Shown here in pieces: positions 27,330-36,255 of a stretch of DNA of 64,000 nucleotides. The notes under the pieces were generated by a model. The model did not search any database, was not told where the DNA came from, and worked only from the letters and a program-made list of their open reading frames with translations. The position numbers were made by a program, and so were the translations under genes. The number at the start of each line of letters is the position of its first letter. Position 1 is the first letter of the stretch. This DNA comes from Pseudomonadota bacterium (lineage in GTDB: Bacteria > Desulfobacterota > Binatia > Binatales > Binataceae): the NCBI GenBank assembly GCA_021325355.1, contig JAJPHI010000016.1, positions 39,733-103,732 of the forward strand, in the 5' to 3' direction.

Positions 27330-28439
27330 TCAGTAAACAATCACGCTGCGGATCGACTTGCCTTCGTGCATGAGATCGAAGGCGTGATTGATCCGCTCGA
27401 GTGGCATCGTGTGGGTGATTAGATCGTCGATGTTGATGCGCTTCTCCATGTACCAATCGACGATCTTCGGGACGTCGCGGCGGCTCTTCGCGCCGCCGAA
27501 CGCGGTACCCTTCCAAGTGCGACCGGTGACCAGTTGGAAGGGCCGCGTCGAGATTTCCTGACCCGCGCCGGCGACCCCGATAATAACGCACGTGCCCCAT
27601 CCGCGCTGACAGCATTCGAGCGCCTGCCGCATCAGCTTGACATTGCCGACGCATTCGAAGGCGAAATCGGCGCCGCCCCGCGTCAGGTCAACCAGATATG
27701 GAACCAGATCGCCGCGGACCTCGTCCGGATTGACGAAATGGGTCATGCCGAACTTCTCGGCGATCGCGCGGCGCGCCGGATTGAGGTCGATGCCGACGAT
27801 CATCCCGGCTCCCGCCAGGCGCGCGCCCTGCACGACGTTGAGCCCGATCCCGCCGAGGCCGAAGACCACGACGCGGTCACCGACCTGAACTTTGGCCGTA
27901 TTGATGACGGCGCCGATGCCCGTTGTCACCCCGCAGCCGATGTAGCAGACCTTGTCAAATGGTGCATCCTCGCGAATCTTCGCCACCGCAATCTCGGGCA
28001 GGACGGTGAAATTCGCGAAGGTCGAGGTCCCCATGTAGTGATGGATCGGTGCACCGTCGAGTGAGAAGCGGCTGGTCCCGTCAGGCATTACGCCCCGCCC
28101 CTGTGTTTCGCGAATTGCCGTGCAGAGATTGGTTCGACCCGAGACGCAGGCCGGACATTGACGACATTCGGGGATATACAGCGGGATCACGTGATCGCCG
28201 GGCTTGACGGAGGTCACTCCGGCGCCTGTCTCGACCACCACACCCGCGCCTTCATGTCCCATGATCGCTGGGAAGAGCCCCTCGGGATCGGCTCCCGACA
28301 GGGTGTAAGCGTCGGTATGGCAGACCCCTGTGGCCTTGATTTCGACCATCACTTCGCCGGCCTTCGGTCCGGCGACGTCGACTTCAGTAACCTCCAGGGG
28401 CGCGCCGGCCTTACGTGCGATAGCAGCCCGGGTCTTCAT
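27330..28439 (-). CDS. frmA: Class III alcohol dehydrogenase / S-(hydroxymethyl)glutathione dehydrogenase
   Basis: Zinc- and NAD-dependent enzyme that oxidises S-hydroxymethylglutathione (formaldehyde detoxification) or long-chain alcohols. 369 residues. Catalytic zinc ligands are in TGVCHTD and MGHEGAG. The structural zinc uses four Cys in [17 protein letters not shown]. The nucleotide-binding motif is [14 protein letters not shown]. The ribosome site AAGGAAACTGG precedes the ATG. Related class III-like enzymes using other thiol cofactors cannot be excluded; no frmB or glutathione gene is adjacent. Confidence 0.88.
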   Translation of the reverse strand: MKTRAAIARKAGAPLEVTEVDVAGPKAGEVMVEIKATGVCHTDAYTLSGADPEGLFPAIMGHEGAGVVVETGAGVTSVKPGDHVIPLYIPECRQCPACVSGRTNLCTAIRETQGRGVMPDGTSRFSLDGAPIHHYMGTSTFANFTVLPEIAVAKIREDAPFDKVCYIGCGVTTGIGAVINTAKVQVGDRVVVFGLGGIGLNVVQGARLAGAGMIVGIDLNPARRAIAEKFGMTHFVNPDEVRGDLVPYLVDLTRGGADFAFECVGNVKLMRQALECCQRGWGTCVIIGVAGAGQEISTRPFQLVTGRTWKGTAFGGAKSRRDVPKIVDWYMEKRINIDDLITHTMPLERINHAFDLMHEGKSIRSVIVY

Positions 28440-28486
28440 CCAGTTTCCTTTTCTTCGACGAGCCTGGTTTCGATGATACGCAAAGC

Positions 28487-29362
28487 TTAGCGGTTGAGAA
28501 CGACGAGGCCGTCGCGAATCGCGCGACCGCCCTCGGCGCTCAGCACTTCGAAATGAATCTTCTCATCGCCGTCGCCGCGTTCCTGACGCATGATCCGGAG
28601 TCGAATCTCGGAAGGCATCAGGACCATCGCGGCGAAGCGCGCATAAATCTCGCGGACCCGGGTCGGATCGCCGGCGGCCTCGTGATGCACAATCGCGGAG
28701 ACGGCCAGCGCCAGCGTCGCCGTGCCGTGCAGGATGAGTCCGGGTAATCCCGCCGCCGCCGCAACCGCCGTATCGGTGTGAATCGGGTTCCAGATGCGCG
28801 CGCACTCGGTGTAGATGTGCGCGGCGCCCGCCGCCACGCGAAGCGCTTGCTCGCGGAGGGGATTCGCCGGCGGTTCAGCCTTGAGGCCGGGGGTTGCAAC
28901 GGTAGCCGGCCGCTCAGGTCCCGCTATATCGACCTGGCGATAAAGACTGCCGTAGTAGGTCGTTGCGATCGGCACACGGCGCTCGTCCAGCGTTTCAAAG
29001 CGCACCGTCTCGTAAGCGCCGGCGGAGCGGCGCTCGACGCCGATGACCTCCGCGGTCGTTTGCACCCGCAGCGGCGGACGGATCGCGCGATGAAGAATCG
29101 TGTGATGGGTTGCGTGCACCCCGCGCGCCGGCTCGCCCGGGGCCATCGAGGCGCGCAGCCGTGCGCGGATCGCCCCCGCTGCCGGCCACTCGAAGCACAC
29201 CGGGAACATCGGATGGGCGACGATACCCTCCCCGCGCCGCGTATCGAGATAGCAGGGTGCCATATCCTCGAGGCCTGCGGCATATGCCATCGTCCACCGC
29301 GCGTCGACTTCGGCCTCAATCGGGCCAACTTTGGTTCCGACCAGCGACGAATCGAGTGGCAT
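28487..29362 (-). CDS. MaoC-type dehydratase, double hotdog, degenerate active-site motif
   Basis: 291 residues from the ATG at 29360-29362 ([19 protein letters not shown]). An N-terminal MaoC-like hotdog (about 10-140) and a C-terminal MaoC hotdog (about 190-285) are visible. The hydratase-2 motif normally reads SGDxNPIH; here it is [10 protein letters not shown], so the catalytic Asp position is Ile while His and Asn-Pro remain. Family role is hydration of trans-2-enoyl-CoA. The frame is open to 29767, but that stretch overlaps the neighbouring LLM gene and is a shadow. The start is two bases after the LLM stop, so cotranslation is likely. Confidence 0.8.
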   Translation of the reverse strand: MPLDSSLVGTKVGPIEAEVDARWTMAYAAGLEDMAPCYLDTRRGEGIVAHPMFPVCFEWPAAGAIRARLRASMAPGEPARGVHATHHTILHRAIRPPLRVQTTAEVIGVERRSAGAYETVRFETLDERRVPIATTYYGSLYRQVDIAGPERPATVATPGLKAEPPANPLREQALRVAAGAAHIYTECARIWNPIHTDTAVAAAAGLPGLILHGTATLALAVSAIVHHEAAGDPTRVREIYARFAAMVLMPSEIRLRIMRQERGDGDEKIHFEVLSAEGGRAIRDGLVVLNR

Positions 29363-29364
29363 GG

Positions 29365-30219
29365 CTAGACCTTCGCGACTTCGTTGGCGGCGCTTTCCAG
29401 TCCCGCACGCAGCTTCGCCGGATCGGACGATGGCGGAGAGAAGACCACGCGGCTCACGCCGACATCGCGCAGCGCCTTGAGCGAATCGGCCTTGGGCGCC
29501 GCCATCGCGGAAAACTCGATCGTCGCGGGATTGCGGCCGGCCTGCTGCGCTGCTTCGCGCACCATCGCGAAGCAATCCTTCAAACGGGCCGGATCGGTAA
29601 GGGTCGGAAAGAAACCGTCGCCGTACCGGCCGGCGCGCCGCGCGGCGGCCGGCGAATGCCCGCCAACATGAATCGGGATGCCGTTCTTCTGCATCGGTTT
29701 GGGAAAACTCTTGACATCTTGAAAAGCGAATTGCTTGCCGTGGAAGCTTGCCACGTCGTTCTGCCATACCGCCCGCATCGCCTGGATCGATTCGTCCGTG
29801 CGCGCGCCGCGCCTGGTGAACGGCACCCCCACCGCCTCGAATTCCTCTTTCATCCAGCCGCTGCCGATCCCGACCATCATGCGGCCTTTCGAGAGCACGT
29901 CGAGCGTGGCGAGCTGCTTGGCGAGGTAGAGCGGATGGCGCTGGGGGAGAATTATCACCCCGGTCGAAAGCTTGATCCGGCTGGTGATGGCGGCGGCATA
30001 GGCCAGCGGAAGCAGCGGGTCGGGAATCGGCACCTCGTCGCCGCCCGGCATTTGTCCGTCGCGCGACCCCGGATAGGGCATATGGGGCTGTGGGATGACG
30101 ACGTGTTCAACGGTCCAGATGGACTCGAAGCCGAGTTGCTCGCAATCCCGCGCCAGTTGCGCGAAGAGTTCCGGATTACTGAAGCGTCCCGAATTGGCGA
30201 AGATGATTCCAGCTTTCAT
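29365..30219 (-). CDS. LLM-class (F420-type) oxidoreductase
   Basis: 284-residue TIM-barrel protein of the luciferase-like/F420-dependent group. Motifs include FESIWTVEHVVIPQPH, MVGIGSGWMKEEFEAVG and PIHVGGHSPAAARRAGRYGDGFFP. These enzymes transfer hydride from F420H2 or use FMN; the substrate is unknown. It is close in sequence to the next gene upstream (30374-31231), so the two look like a tandem duplication. It precedes the MaoC gene with a 2-bp gap. Confidence 0.86.
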   Translation of the reverse strand: MKAGIIFANSGRFSNPELFAQLARDCEQLGFESIWTVEHVVIPQPHMPYPGSRDGQMPGGDEVPIPDPLLPLAYAAAITSRIKLSTGVIILPQRHPLYLAKQLATLDVLSKGRMMVGIGSGWMKEEFEAVGVPFTRRGARTDESIQAMRAVWQNDVASFHGKQFAFQDVKSFPKPMQKNGIPIHVGGHSPAAARRAGRYGDGFFPTLTDPARLKDCFAMVREAAQQAGRNPATIEFSAMAAPKADSLKALRDVGVSRVVFSPPSSDPAKLRAGLESAANEVAKV

Positions 30220-30330
30220 GGTCGGCTACCCCTGCTCTGAAAACGATGTAGGCGGTTGCGAACGAAACCGGCGTGCTCACGCATCAGAGGCCTCACACTG
30301 TCGCCTGCCTGAATTGCGGCTTCCCGGAAG

Positions 30331-30377
30331 GTGAGCTCCCGCGTCTTCGAATCGCGAATTCATCCCTTCGAGCTCAC
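30331..30377. repeat. 8-bp inverted repeat between tandem LLM genes
   Basis: GTGAGCTC (30331-30338) and GAGCTCAC (30370-30377) are exact reverse complements with a 31-base loop that contains a smaller CGCG/CGCG stem. The distal arm overlaps the stop codon of the upstream LLM gene. It could be a transcript processing or attenuation structure; no T-tract follows. Confidence 0.35.
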
Positions 30378-31231
30378 ACCCGTGCGATAAGCTCGTTGCC
30401 GATCTTCTCGAGACCGCGCGAGAGCGCGTCCTTGTCGAAGCCGGGCGGCGCCAGAATCACCCGTGCGATGCCGACATCCTGCAGCGGCTTCAGCGCCTCC
30501 AGATTCGCGCGACCGATGCACGAAAGCTCGATCCCATCCGTATTGCGACCGGCCCTTGCTCCCGCCTCACGCATCAGCGCGAACAGCTCCTTGAGCTTCG
30601 GCACCTCGCTGACGGCCGGAAAGAAGCCGTCACCGAGGCGGCCGGCGCGGCGCGCCGCCGCCGGCGAATGGCCGCCGATATGAATCGGCACCGGCTTTTG
30701 CACGGGTTTCGGGAAACTCATCAGCGGCCCGAAACTGAATTGCTTGCCGCGAAAGCTCGACGGGTTAGTGCACCAGCAGGCGCGCAGCGCCGCGATGGCC
30801 TCGTCCGTGCGACTGCCGCGCTGATGGAAGTCGAGGCCGAGCGCGTCGAATTCCTCCTTCAGCCAACCCGATCCAATGCCGAGGATGGTCCGTCCCTGCG
30901 ACAGCAGATCGAGCGATGCGATCTCCTTGGCGACGTACAGCGGATGGCGCTGCGGGAGGATCATCACGCCGGTCGCCAGCTTGATCTTTTTGGTGAGCGC
31001 CGCGACAAAACCGAGCGGCAGCAGTGGATCCGGAATCGGCACATCCTCGCCGCCGGGAATCTTGCCATCCTTCGAATACGGGTAAGGCGTCTGATAGCCC
31101 TTTGGTATCACGACGTGTTCGACGGTCCACAACGACTCGAATCCGCAGCTCTCGGCGGTCGTTGCGAGATGCGCCAGCAGGTCAGGGTTGCTGAAGGCGC
31201 CGGCGTTGGCGAACATCAGTCCGAATTTCAT
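30374..31231 (-). CDS. LLM-class (F420-type) oxidoreductase
   Basis: 285 residues from the ATG at 31229-31231, which has an ideal AAGGAG ribosome site; the open frame to 31291 is not needed. It shares the plan of the neighbouring LLM protein: FESLWTVEHVVIP, GIGSGWLKEEFDALG and IHIGGHSPAAARRAGRLGDGFFP. Likely a hydride-transfer enzyme with F420 or flavin, substrate unknown. The 154-bp gap to the next LLM gene contains an inverted repeat, so the two may be separately expressed. Confidence 0.86.
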   Translation of the reverse strand: MKFGLMFANAGAFSNPDLLAHLATTAESCGFESLWTVEHVVIPKGYQTPYPYSKDGKIPGGEDVPIPDPLLPLGFVAALTKKIKLATGVMILPQRHPLYVAKEIASLDLLSQGRTILGIGSGWLKEEFDALGLDFHQRGSRTDEAIAALRACWCTNPSSFRGKQFSFGPLMSFPKPVQKPVPIHIGGHSPAAARRAGRLGDGFFPAVSEVPKLKELFALMREAGARAGRNTDGIELSCIGRANLEALKPLQDVGIARVILAPPGFDKDALSRGLEKIGNELIARV

Positions 31232-31300
31232 GTGGTGCTCCTTATAACCGGCTGCGCGATGACGGCTCGCGACAGAATAGCGCCGGCGCAAATCGAGGCT

Positions 31301-31759
31301 TCAGGCGACGGGATGCTCTGCCCAGCCTTCCTTGTACGGCGCGTTGATCCGGATGATTGCGCGCAGATGCTGGTATTTCCATTCGCCGTTGATCTTCACG
31401 TAGTCGTCCTCGTAGCGGCACGCGATCCAGCGCATCCCGCCCTCGCGAAAAGTAAACGGACCGACGAGGTACCAGGTGCCATGCGCGCGATTGCCGTCCA
31501 GCGTGATGCGCGGATTGAAAACGTTGTGCTGGGAAAAGCTGATCATCTGCTGGAACTTCTGGAAGAGTTTGCGGATGGCCTCGTGTCCCTTGGCCTGTCC
31601 GAAGCCGCCGCCTTCCCAGATGCCGTCCTCGGCGAAGATTCGCCAGATGCGCTCGGGGTTATGATCATCGTCGCAGATGTCGCAGTAGGTCGCTTTGAGT
31701 TGTTTGATCGCCTCGATGTCTTCCAGCTCGGTGATCCGTCGTTCGAGATCGCTTGCCAT
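31301..31759 (-). CDS. SnoaL/NTF2-like protein
   Basis: 152 residues from the ATG at 31757-31759, which has GGAGG eight bases upstream. It has the NTF2-like cone fold pattern: helix LERRITELEDIEAIKQLKATYCDICDD-type N-terminus, then IFAEDGIWEG and a C-terminal beta sheet with YVKINGEWKYQHLRAI. SnoaL-like proteins are small isomerases, dehydratases or ring-hydroxylation subunits. It is followed by the LLM gene 69 bp downstream, consistent with a catabolic unit. Confidence 0.78.
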   Translation of the reverse strand: MASDLERRITELEDIEAIKQLKATYCDICDDDHNPERIWRIFAEDGIWEGGGFGQAKGHEAIRKLFQKFQQMISFSQHNVFNPRITLDGNRAHGTWYLVGPFTFREGGMRWIACRYEDDYVKINGEWKYQHLRAIIRINAPYKEGWAEHPVA

Positions 31760-31854
31760 CGACCGGGTCCTCCCCGATGGAATGAATGATGAGCGCAGCT
31801 TAGGCGCGCGGTCAGCAGCCGTCAAATTTGCCGGAAGGCGCGGCGCGCCTCAGT

Positions 31855-32691
31855 TCAGTTCCATACGGTGCCGCCGTCGACATTAATCGCCTGACCGGTG
31901 ATCCACTTGCCGTGATCGGTCACCAGGAACAGCACCAGTTCGGCACATTCGCTGCCGTCCCCCGGATAGCCCAGTGGGATCATCGTTTTGACGACGTTCT
32001 TCCACGTTTCGCCGCGACCAAGATCGTCCATGCGGAAGGTATCGATAATCCCCGGACAGATCGCATTGACGCGGATCTTGTGCGGCGCGAGCTCGAGTGC
32101 CATCGAACGGCTGAGCGCGTTGATCGCGGCCTTGGAGGCGGCGTACGCGGCCATGTTGGCGTGCGCCAGCTTGCTCGCGATTGACGAGATATTGACGATG
32201 CTGCCGCCTTCGCCCTGCGCGATCATCCTGCGGGCGGCGACGCGCGAGAGCAGAAAGGTGCCGTCCACGTTGGTCGCGAAGACTTTCTTCCAGACCTCGA
32301 GCGGCATCTCGGTGGTCGGCACGCGATCCGGTCCGCGCGCGGCGCTGGCATTGTTGACGACGATATCGACACGGCCGAATTCGCTGATGGTGCGCTTGAC
32401 CAGATCTTCGACCGCGTTTTCGTCGCGGATATCCGAGACCAGCGGCAGACAGGAGCCGCCGGCGGCGCGCACCTCGTCCGCGACGCTTGCGATATCACGC
32501 CATCCGGCGCTCTTCTCATCGTCGGGATAATCCTCGGGGCGCCGGCCGGTACCGGTGATCACCACACTGGCGCCTGCGGCAGCGAGGATGCGGGCAATCG
32601 GGCGGCCGATGCTGCGCATCCGGCCGGCGCCGGTAACAATTGCGACTTTGCCGTGCAATTCGCGGCTGGAACCAATTTCGACGTTGCTCAT
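31855..32691 (-). CDS. Short-chain dehydrogenase/reductase (classical SDR)
   Basis: 278 residues. Cofactor loop VTGAGRMRSIG, NNAS structural motif, catalytic Ser in VNISSIASK and YAASK, and C-terminal GQAINVDGGTVWN. It oxidises or reduces a hydroxyl/keto group with NAD(P). An extended loop after the cofactor strand (RRPEDYPDDEKSAGW) is longer than in typical SDRs. It heads the minus-strand run SDR - SnoaL - LLM - LLM - MaoC. Confidence 0.88.
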   Translation of the reverse strand: MSNVEIGSSRELHGKVAIVTGAGRMRSIGRPIARILAAAGASVVITGTGRRPEDYPDDEKSAGWRDIASVADEVRAAGGSCLPLVSDIRDENAVEDLVKRTISEFGRVDIVVNNASAARGPDRVPTTEMPLEVWKKVFATNVDGTFLLSRVAARRMIAQGEGGSIVNISSIASKLAHANMAAYAASKAAINALSRSMALELAPHKIRVNAICPGIIDTFRMDDLGRGETWKNVVKTMIPLGYPGDGSECAELVLFLVTDHGKWITGQAINVDGGTVWN

Positions 32692-33164
32692 AACGGCAGA
32701 ATAAGGCGACTGGAAGTCGGTGGTAAAGCGCTGCCCAACAGGATTTAAGGCATCGCTGCCGAAAGGCGCTCCTTTAGCTCAAAGGCGCGATTATGATTCT
32801 GAAGACTGAAATACTTTCTGTATTGCGCCAGGCGGCCGAACGTTATATAACGCGCGTGGACGATCCGGGGGGACCGTCAAATCTCAGAGGGGGGAAATCA
32901 TATAGCAGGTGTCGGTTAAGCGCCGCGCGGCGCAGCAGTGAAGTTACTGCGGATCGGGCTACGTCTTTCCAGAACTGATATCCGTCTCCTACCTGATACT
33001 ACTTTCCGCTCAACGCAGGCGTACCACAAAGGGGGTTGCGCGCACCAATCAGTGCCCGCCACGCCGTCGAACCGCAACGTAGTCAACTCGTCTAACGGAG
33101 CGCCTGTCAAGGATCTCGCGCTCGGGGGGATTGGTGCGTCGATGCGCACCGATTGCGCTGGATT
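32692..33164. other. 473-bp non-coding leader region with several inverted repeats
   Basis: No credible coding sequence is seen. It contains the perfect palindrome GCGCCGCGCGGCGC (32920-32933), followed at once by a GCAGT...ACTGC stem (32935-32950). A 10-bp inverted repeat, CGCACCAATC (33041-33050) with GATTGGTGCG (33129-33138), encloses 78 bases just upstream of the secreted protein gene at 33165. The composition is less GC-rich than the flanking genes. Promoters for the divergent SDR and secreted protein genes should lie here, and a structured leader RNA is possible. Confidence 0.5.
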
Positions 33165-34358
33165 ATGCGTAACACTCGCATTTATTCATCGAGGAGACCA
33201 CGGCTTTCAATCGCATTGCTTCTCGCGATGTGTATAACTCTGGCTATCGCGACCGCCGGTAGGTCACCCGCGGCAAACCTGCCAGTGGTGCTTACGTATC
33301 CGACTAACGGCGCAACCGTCGCCGGACTGGTTACCGTAAACATGACCCTGTCGTCGAGCATATGGTGGACACAACTGTATATTGATGGGGTTCCACAGGT
33401 TGCGGGCTATAATCCGCTGACCTGGAACAGCGCCACAGTCGCGAACGGCAAACATACGCTGGGCGTCCGGGCATACTTGAAGAACGGCGTCACGCCGATT
33501 GGCAACAGCTCGATCCTGGTAACCGTCGCGAACAGCTCGGCGACGCCGACGCCGACCCCATCCGCGACGCCGACGCCGGTGGCCTACTTTTCGACGCTGA
33601 ATTACTGGGCGACGCTGCCGAGCGACTCCCAATGCGCGGCTGAGATTGTGACAACGCCGGAAACGCAGCCAGCGAATGCCGCCTTCAACGCGATCGAGCC
33701 GACAAGCGCGCAGCTCGCAGCCTATGCGGCCGGCGGCTACAACGATACGTACGTGAACGACTATACTCAGTACGAGCGCGTCGACGGCAAATATACTGGC
33801 TCAACCGATATGATTATGAGGTGGGCCGCCTGCAAGTATGGGATAGATGAAAACGTCGTCCGTGCGCAGGGATGGGTCGAGAGTGGGTGGCTGCAGGGTG
33901 CTGCTGGCGACCCGCACAGCGCCGAGTCGACCTGCGTGAACGGATCGTTCGACGCGCTGTACAATACCACGATCGACGAACCGGACGGCAGCGTGGTGTC
34001 ATATCCCGGCGGCTGTTACCAGTCATGGTCGATTTGGCAGACCAAGGTGTATTACGAATGGATGACGTGGCCGGAGATTATGCAGTCCACGGCATTCGCT
34101 GCTGACTACCGGTTTGCCGACACGCGCGCCTGTATGGATGGTGCCTACACCAGCTATTTTGCCAGCAGTGCGCAGCAGCCCAACACTTATGCGACCGACG
34201 TGGCCAATTATAAGAACATCGGCGGCACTACCTACACCGATCAGGTGCTATGGGGATGCATCGGCTTCCACTATTCCGGCGCCTGGTACGACAGCGGAGC
34301 GCAGAGCTATATCAGCGACGTCAAGTCAGTGATGGCGTCGGAGCCGTGGCCGCAATAG
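33165..34358 (+). CDS. Secreted Ig-domain plus lysozyme/transglycosylase-like protein
   Basis: 397 residues. Signal peptide is at about 1-36 (ALLLAMCITLAIATA). A bacterial Ig-like domain follows at about 40-122 (YPTNGATVAG ... NGKHTLGVRAY), then a Thr/Pro linker (ATPTPTPSATPTP). A Cys-rich domain spans 145-397. In it VRAQGWVESGW (Glu239) resembles motif I of lytic transglycosylases and SWSIWQTK resembles motif II (GxxQ). Six Cys positions are shared with the paralogue at 36256. I infer peptidoglycan or polysaccharide cleavage; no known family name came to mind. The ribosome site is weak. It is convergent with the O-antigen-ligase-like gene. Confidence 0.72.
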   Translation: MRNTRIYSSRRPRLSIALLLAMCITLAIATAGRSPAANLPVVLTYPTNGATVAGLVTVNMTLSSSIWWTQLYIDGVPQVAGYNPLTWNSATVANGKHTLGVRAYLKNGVTPIGNSSILVTVANSSATPTPTPSATPTPVAYFSTLNYWATLPSDSQCAAEIVTTPETQPANAAFNAIEPTSAQLAAYAAGGYNDTYVNDYTQYERVDGKYTGSTDMIMRWAACKYGIDENVVRAQGWVESGWLQGAAGDPHSAESTCVNGSFDALYNTTIDEPDGSVVSYPGGCYQSWSIWQTKVYYEWMTWPEIMQSTAFAADYRFADTRACMDGAYTSYFASSAQQPNTYATDVANYKNIGGTTYTDQVLWGCIGFHYSGAWYDSGAQSYISDVKSVMASEPWPQ

Positions 34359-34368
34359 CAAGAGGTTC

Positions 34369-34413
34369 GGCGAGAGCGTCGCAACCGTTCGTGCGGCGGT
34401 TGCGGCGCTCGCC
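34369..34413. terminator. GC-rich hairpin between convergent genes
   Basis: GGCGAG (34369-34374) with CTCGCC (34408-34413), and CGCAACCG (34380-34387) with CGGTTGCG (34397-34404), form one long interrupted stem exactly between two convergent stop codons. There is no T-tract. Probably a bidirectional transcription end. Confidence 0.5.
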
Positions 34414-34431
34414 AGTCGATTGCGGAGGGTT

Positions 34432-35976
34432 TCACGTACGGGTCCAGGCGGCCGCCTGAAGCGCCTGGGCTGCTGCCGGTAGCGATTCAAACGTCGCCTG
34501 CTCCGCAGCGCGGTCGGCAGCGAGCGCGCGCAAGCGATATTTCTCGGCGAGCGCCCAGCAGAGCCCGAACAGGAATGCCAACAACCCATAGAAGTCGACG
34601 AGCGTCGCTTCGGTTATGTTGTAGACCAACGCTGGTAGGACGACCAGCAGGGCGATTCTTTTCAGGTTCCATGGGTCCGCAGACGCCCGGAACAGGGAGA
34701 CCCAGGGTCGCAGGGTTAGGAACAGCCACAAGAGCGTCGCCGGGACGCCGACCCCGACCGCGCACGCGATATAGCCGTCGTGCAGAGAGCTGTGCGGGCC
34801 CATATCCCACGGGCCATACCAGATGGGAAAGAAGCGGCTGGCAAAGATCGCCCCGCTGACCTGGTAGCCGTAGCCCAGGATCGGTCGTTCAGCAATGCGG
34901 CCGATGGCATAACTCCAGATATCGGTGCGGCCGGTCAACGTTCCCAATCCGCGCGAGACGTACTCGCTGAGACCGCCGCGTGCTATCGCCACCGCCCCAA
35001 CCGCGGCGAGGGCAGTGCAGAGACCGATCAATCCCAGTGCTCGATAACGCCAGTAAACATACAAGGCCACGCCAATCATCATTGCGAGCAAAGCCGATCG
35101 CGAATCAGCCAGCGCGGCCATCGCGAGCGCGGCCGCCAAGACCATGGCGCACAACGATTTCTGCAATCGTTTGAGGCGCGGCCAGCAAAGGAGACCGGAG
35201 GCCACGGTAGCGATCATCAGTTCGCCGATCGCATTCGGATTGCCGAAGAGTCCCCTGAAGCGGTCGATGTCGCCCTGGACCAACTGGTTAAGAGCGTCCG
35301 GCTGTTGAAGAGCGATGGCAGCCGCCTGATCGGGACTCAGGCTATCCATCGGGGTCTGCCATACCAGCGAATGGGGCAGGGCGAATGATGCGAGGCTGAT
35401 GCCGACGAAAAGGGCGCATGCCAGGTAAAAGTGATAAATCAGCTCGTGAACATCGCTGTCGGATTCGACACCCATTATCGCGACGAGCGCCATCGCAAAG
35501 CCGAGCGCGGCTGCAGTCAGCCGCGCGATCGAAAACACGGGAGCCAGCGAGTAGAGGCAGGTCAGACCTGCCCACAGGAAAAAGCCGCAGTAAAGACGGA
35601 ATCCTCCCTTGTTCAACAGGCCCGTTTGGCGAAGTCGCGGTACCAGCGGCAATGCAAACAGCGCCAGACACGAGTAGTGGACGCCGGCGCGAAGCGTGTC
35701 GGTGAGCGGTGACAGCATCGTGATCAGGTAGACCAAGGCCGCGGCGAACGGCAGATAGGCGGGATGGCGCCACGCGTAGGGCGCGGTGCCGAGCAGACCG
35801 AGGAATGCGACCCCGCCGATCACATAGATGGGCAGCCGATAGTCTCCGCTGAAAATCGTAAAGGCAATCAACAGCCCCGCCATGCCCAAAGCTATAATCG
35901 TCGCGACCGCTCGCGTCCGGGTACGTTTTGGGAGATCGAACGCGACCAGCGGATCGAAAATCTGAGTTTGTTGCAT
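34432..35976 (-). CDS. O-antigen ligase / Wzy-type polymerase family membrane protein
   Basis: 514 residues from the ATG at 35974-35976 (the frame runs on to 36018). About 11-12 membrane helices are visible, with a large extracytoplasmic loop between about 225 and 400. The Wzy_C signature is present: LTGRTDIWSYAIGRIAERP followed by LGYGY. Members ligate O-antigen to lipid A core, polymerise O-units or glycosylate proteins at the periplasmic face. No glycosyltransferase or flippase neighbours are present, which favours a stand-alone ligase or protein-glycosylation role. It sits between two paralogous secreted proteins and has a candidate sigma-54 promoter. Confidence 0.85.
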   Translation of the reverse strand: MQQTQIFDPLVAFDLPKRTRTRAVATIIALGMAGLLIAFTIFSGDYRLPIYVIGGVAFLGLLGTAPYAWRHPAYLPFAAALVYLITMLSPLTDTLRAGVHYSCLALFALPLVPRLRQTGLLNKGGFRLYCGFFLWAGLTCLYSLAPVFSIARLTAAALGFAMALVAIMGVESDSDVHELIYHFYLACALFVGISLASFALPHSLVWQTPMDSLSPDQAAAIALQQPDALNQLVQGDIDRFRGLFGNPNAIGELMIATVASGLLCWPRLKRLQKSLCAMVLAAALAMAALADSRSALLAMMIGVALYVYWRYRALGLIGLCTALAAVGAVAIARGGLSEYVSRGLGTLTGRTDIWSYAIGRIAERPILGYGYQVSGAIFASRFFPIWYGPWDMGPHSSLHDGYIACAVGVGVPATLLWLFLTLRPWVSLFRASADPWNLKRIALLVVLPALVYNITEATLVDFYGLLAFLFGLCWALAEKYRLRALAADRAAEQATFESLPAAAQALQAAAWTRT

Positions 35977-36010
35977 CGCGTGGCCTGACCAGGTCGGTCG
36001 CTTCCAGTCA

Positions 36011-36025
36011 GCAGTCAATGTGCCA
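36011..36025 (-). promoter_or_regulatory. Candidate sigma-54 (-24/-12) promoter
   Basis: The minus strand reads TGGCACATTGACTGCT. It has full TGGCAC at -24, the invariant GG and GC exactly ten bases apart, and CTGCT in place of TTGCT at -12. The expected start of transcription is about 25 bases upstream of the O-antigen-ligase-like ATG at 35976. The window encodes an NtrC-type activator (12487-13917), but no link between the two is shown. Confidence 0.55.
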
Positions 36026-36255
36026 ACTGGAATTGCCGGAATTAAACGAAACTTTAGTGCGCGACGTATGGATCGGAAGAGAGGTAATCACTCCGTTTGG
36101 CCAGACGATTTGTAAAAATTTCCCAATTGGTAACGGCGTCGCCAGACTGGCCGAAAATCTTTCAAAGCGACGCGCGCATTTGTCCGCGACGGACCGGGCA
36201 TAAGTGATGCTTTTGTGCAGAAATTTCGCGCCGAATAACCGAGCGGCGAGGTGGG

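Noticed and set aside
29363..29767. N-terminal extension of the MaoC frame
   Set aside because: It overlaps the LLM gene in another frame, and its composition (Arg-rich) is that of a shadow; the ATG at 29362 gives a normal MaoC start.
29110..30240. A 376-codon plus-strand frame
   Set aside because: Antisense to the LLM gene and MaoC; no family features.
36126..36141. A second -24/-12-like sequence (TGGTAAC...TCGCC) before the 36256 gene
   Set aside because: Spacing is right, but only GG and GC match; the remaining consensus positions do not.
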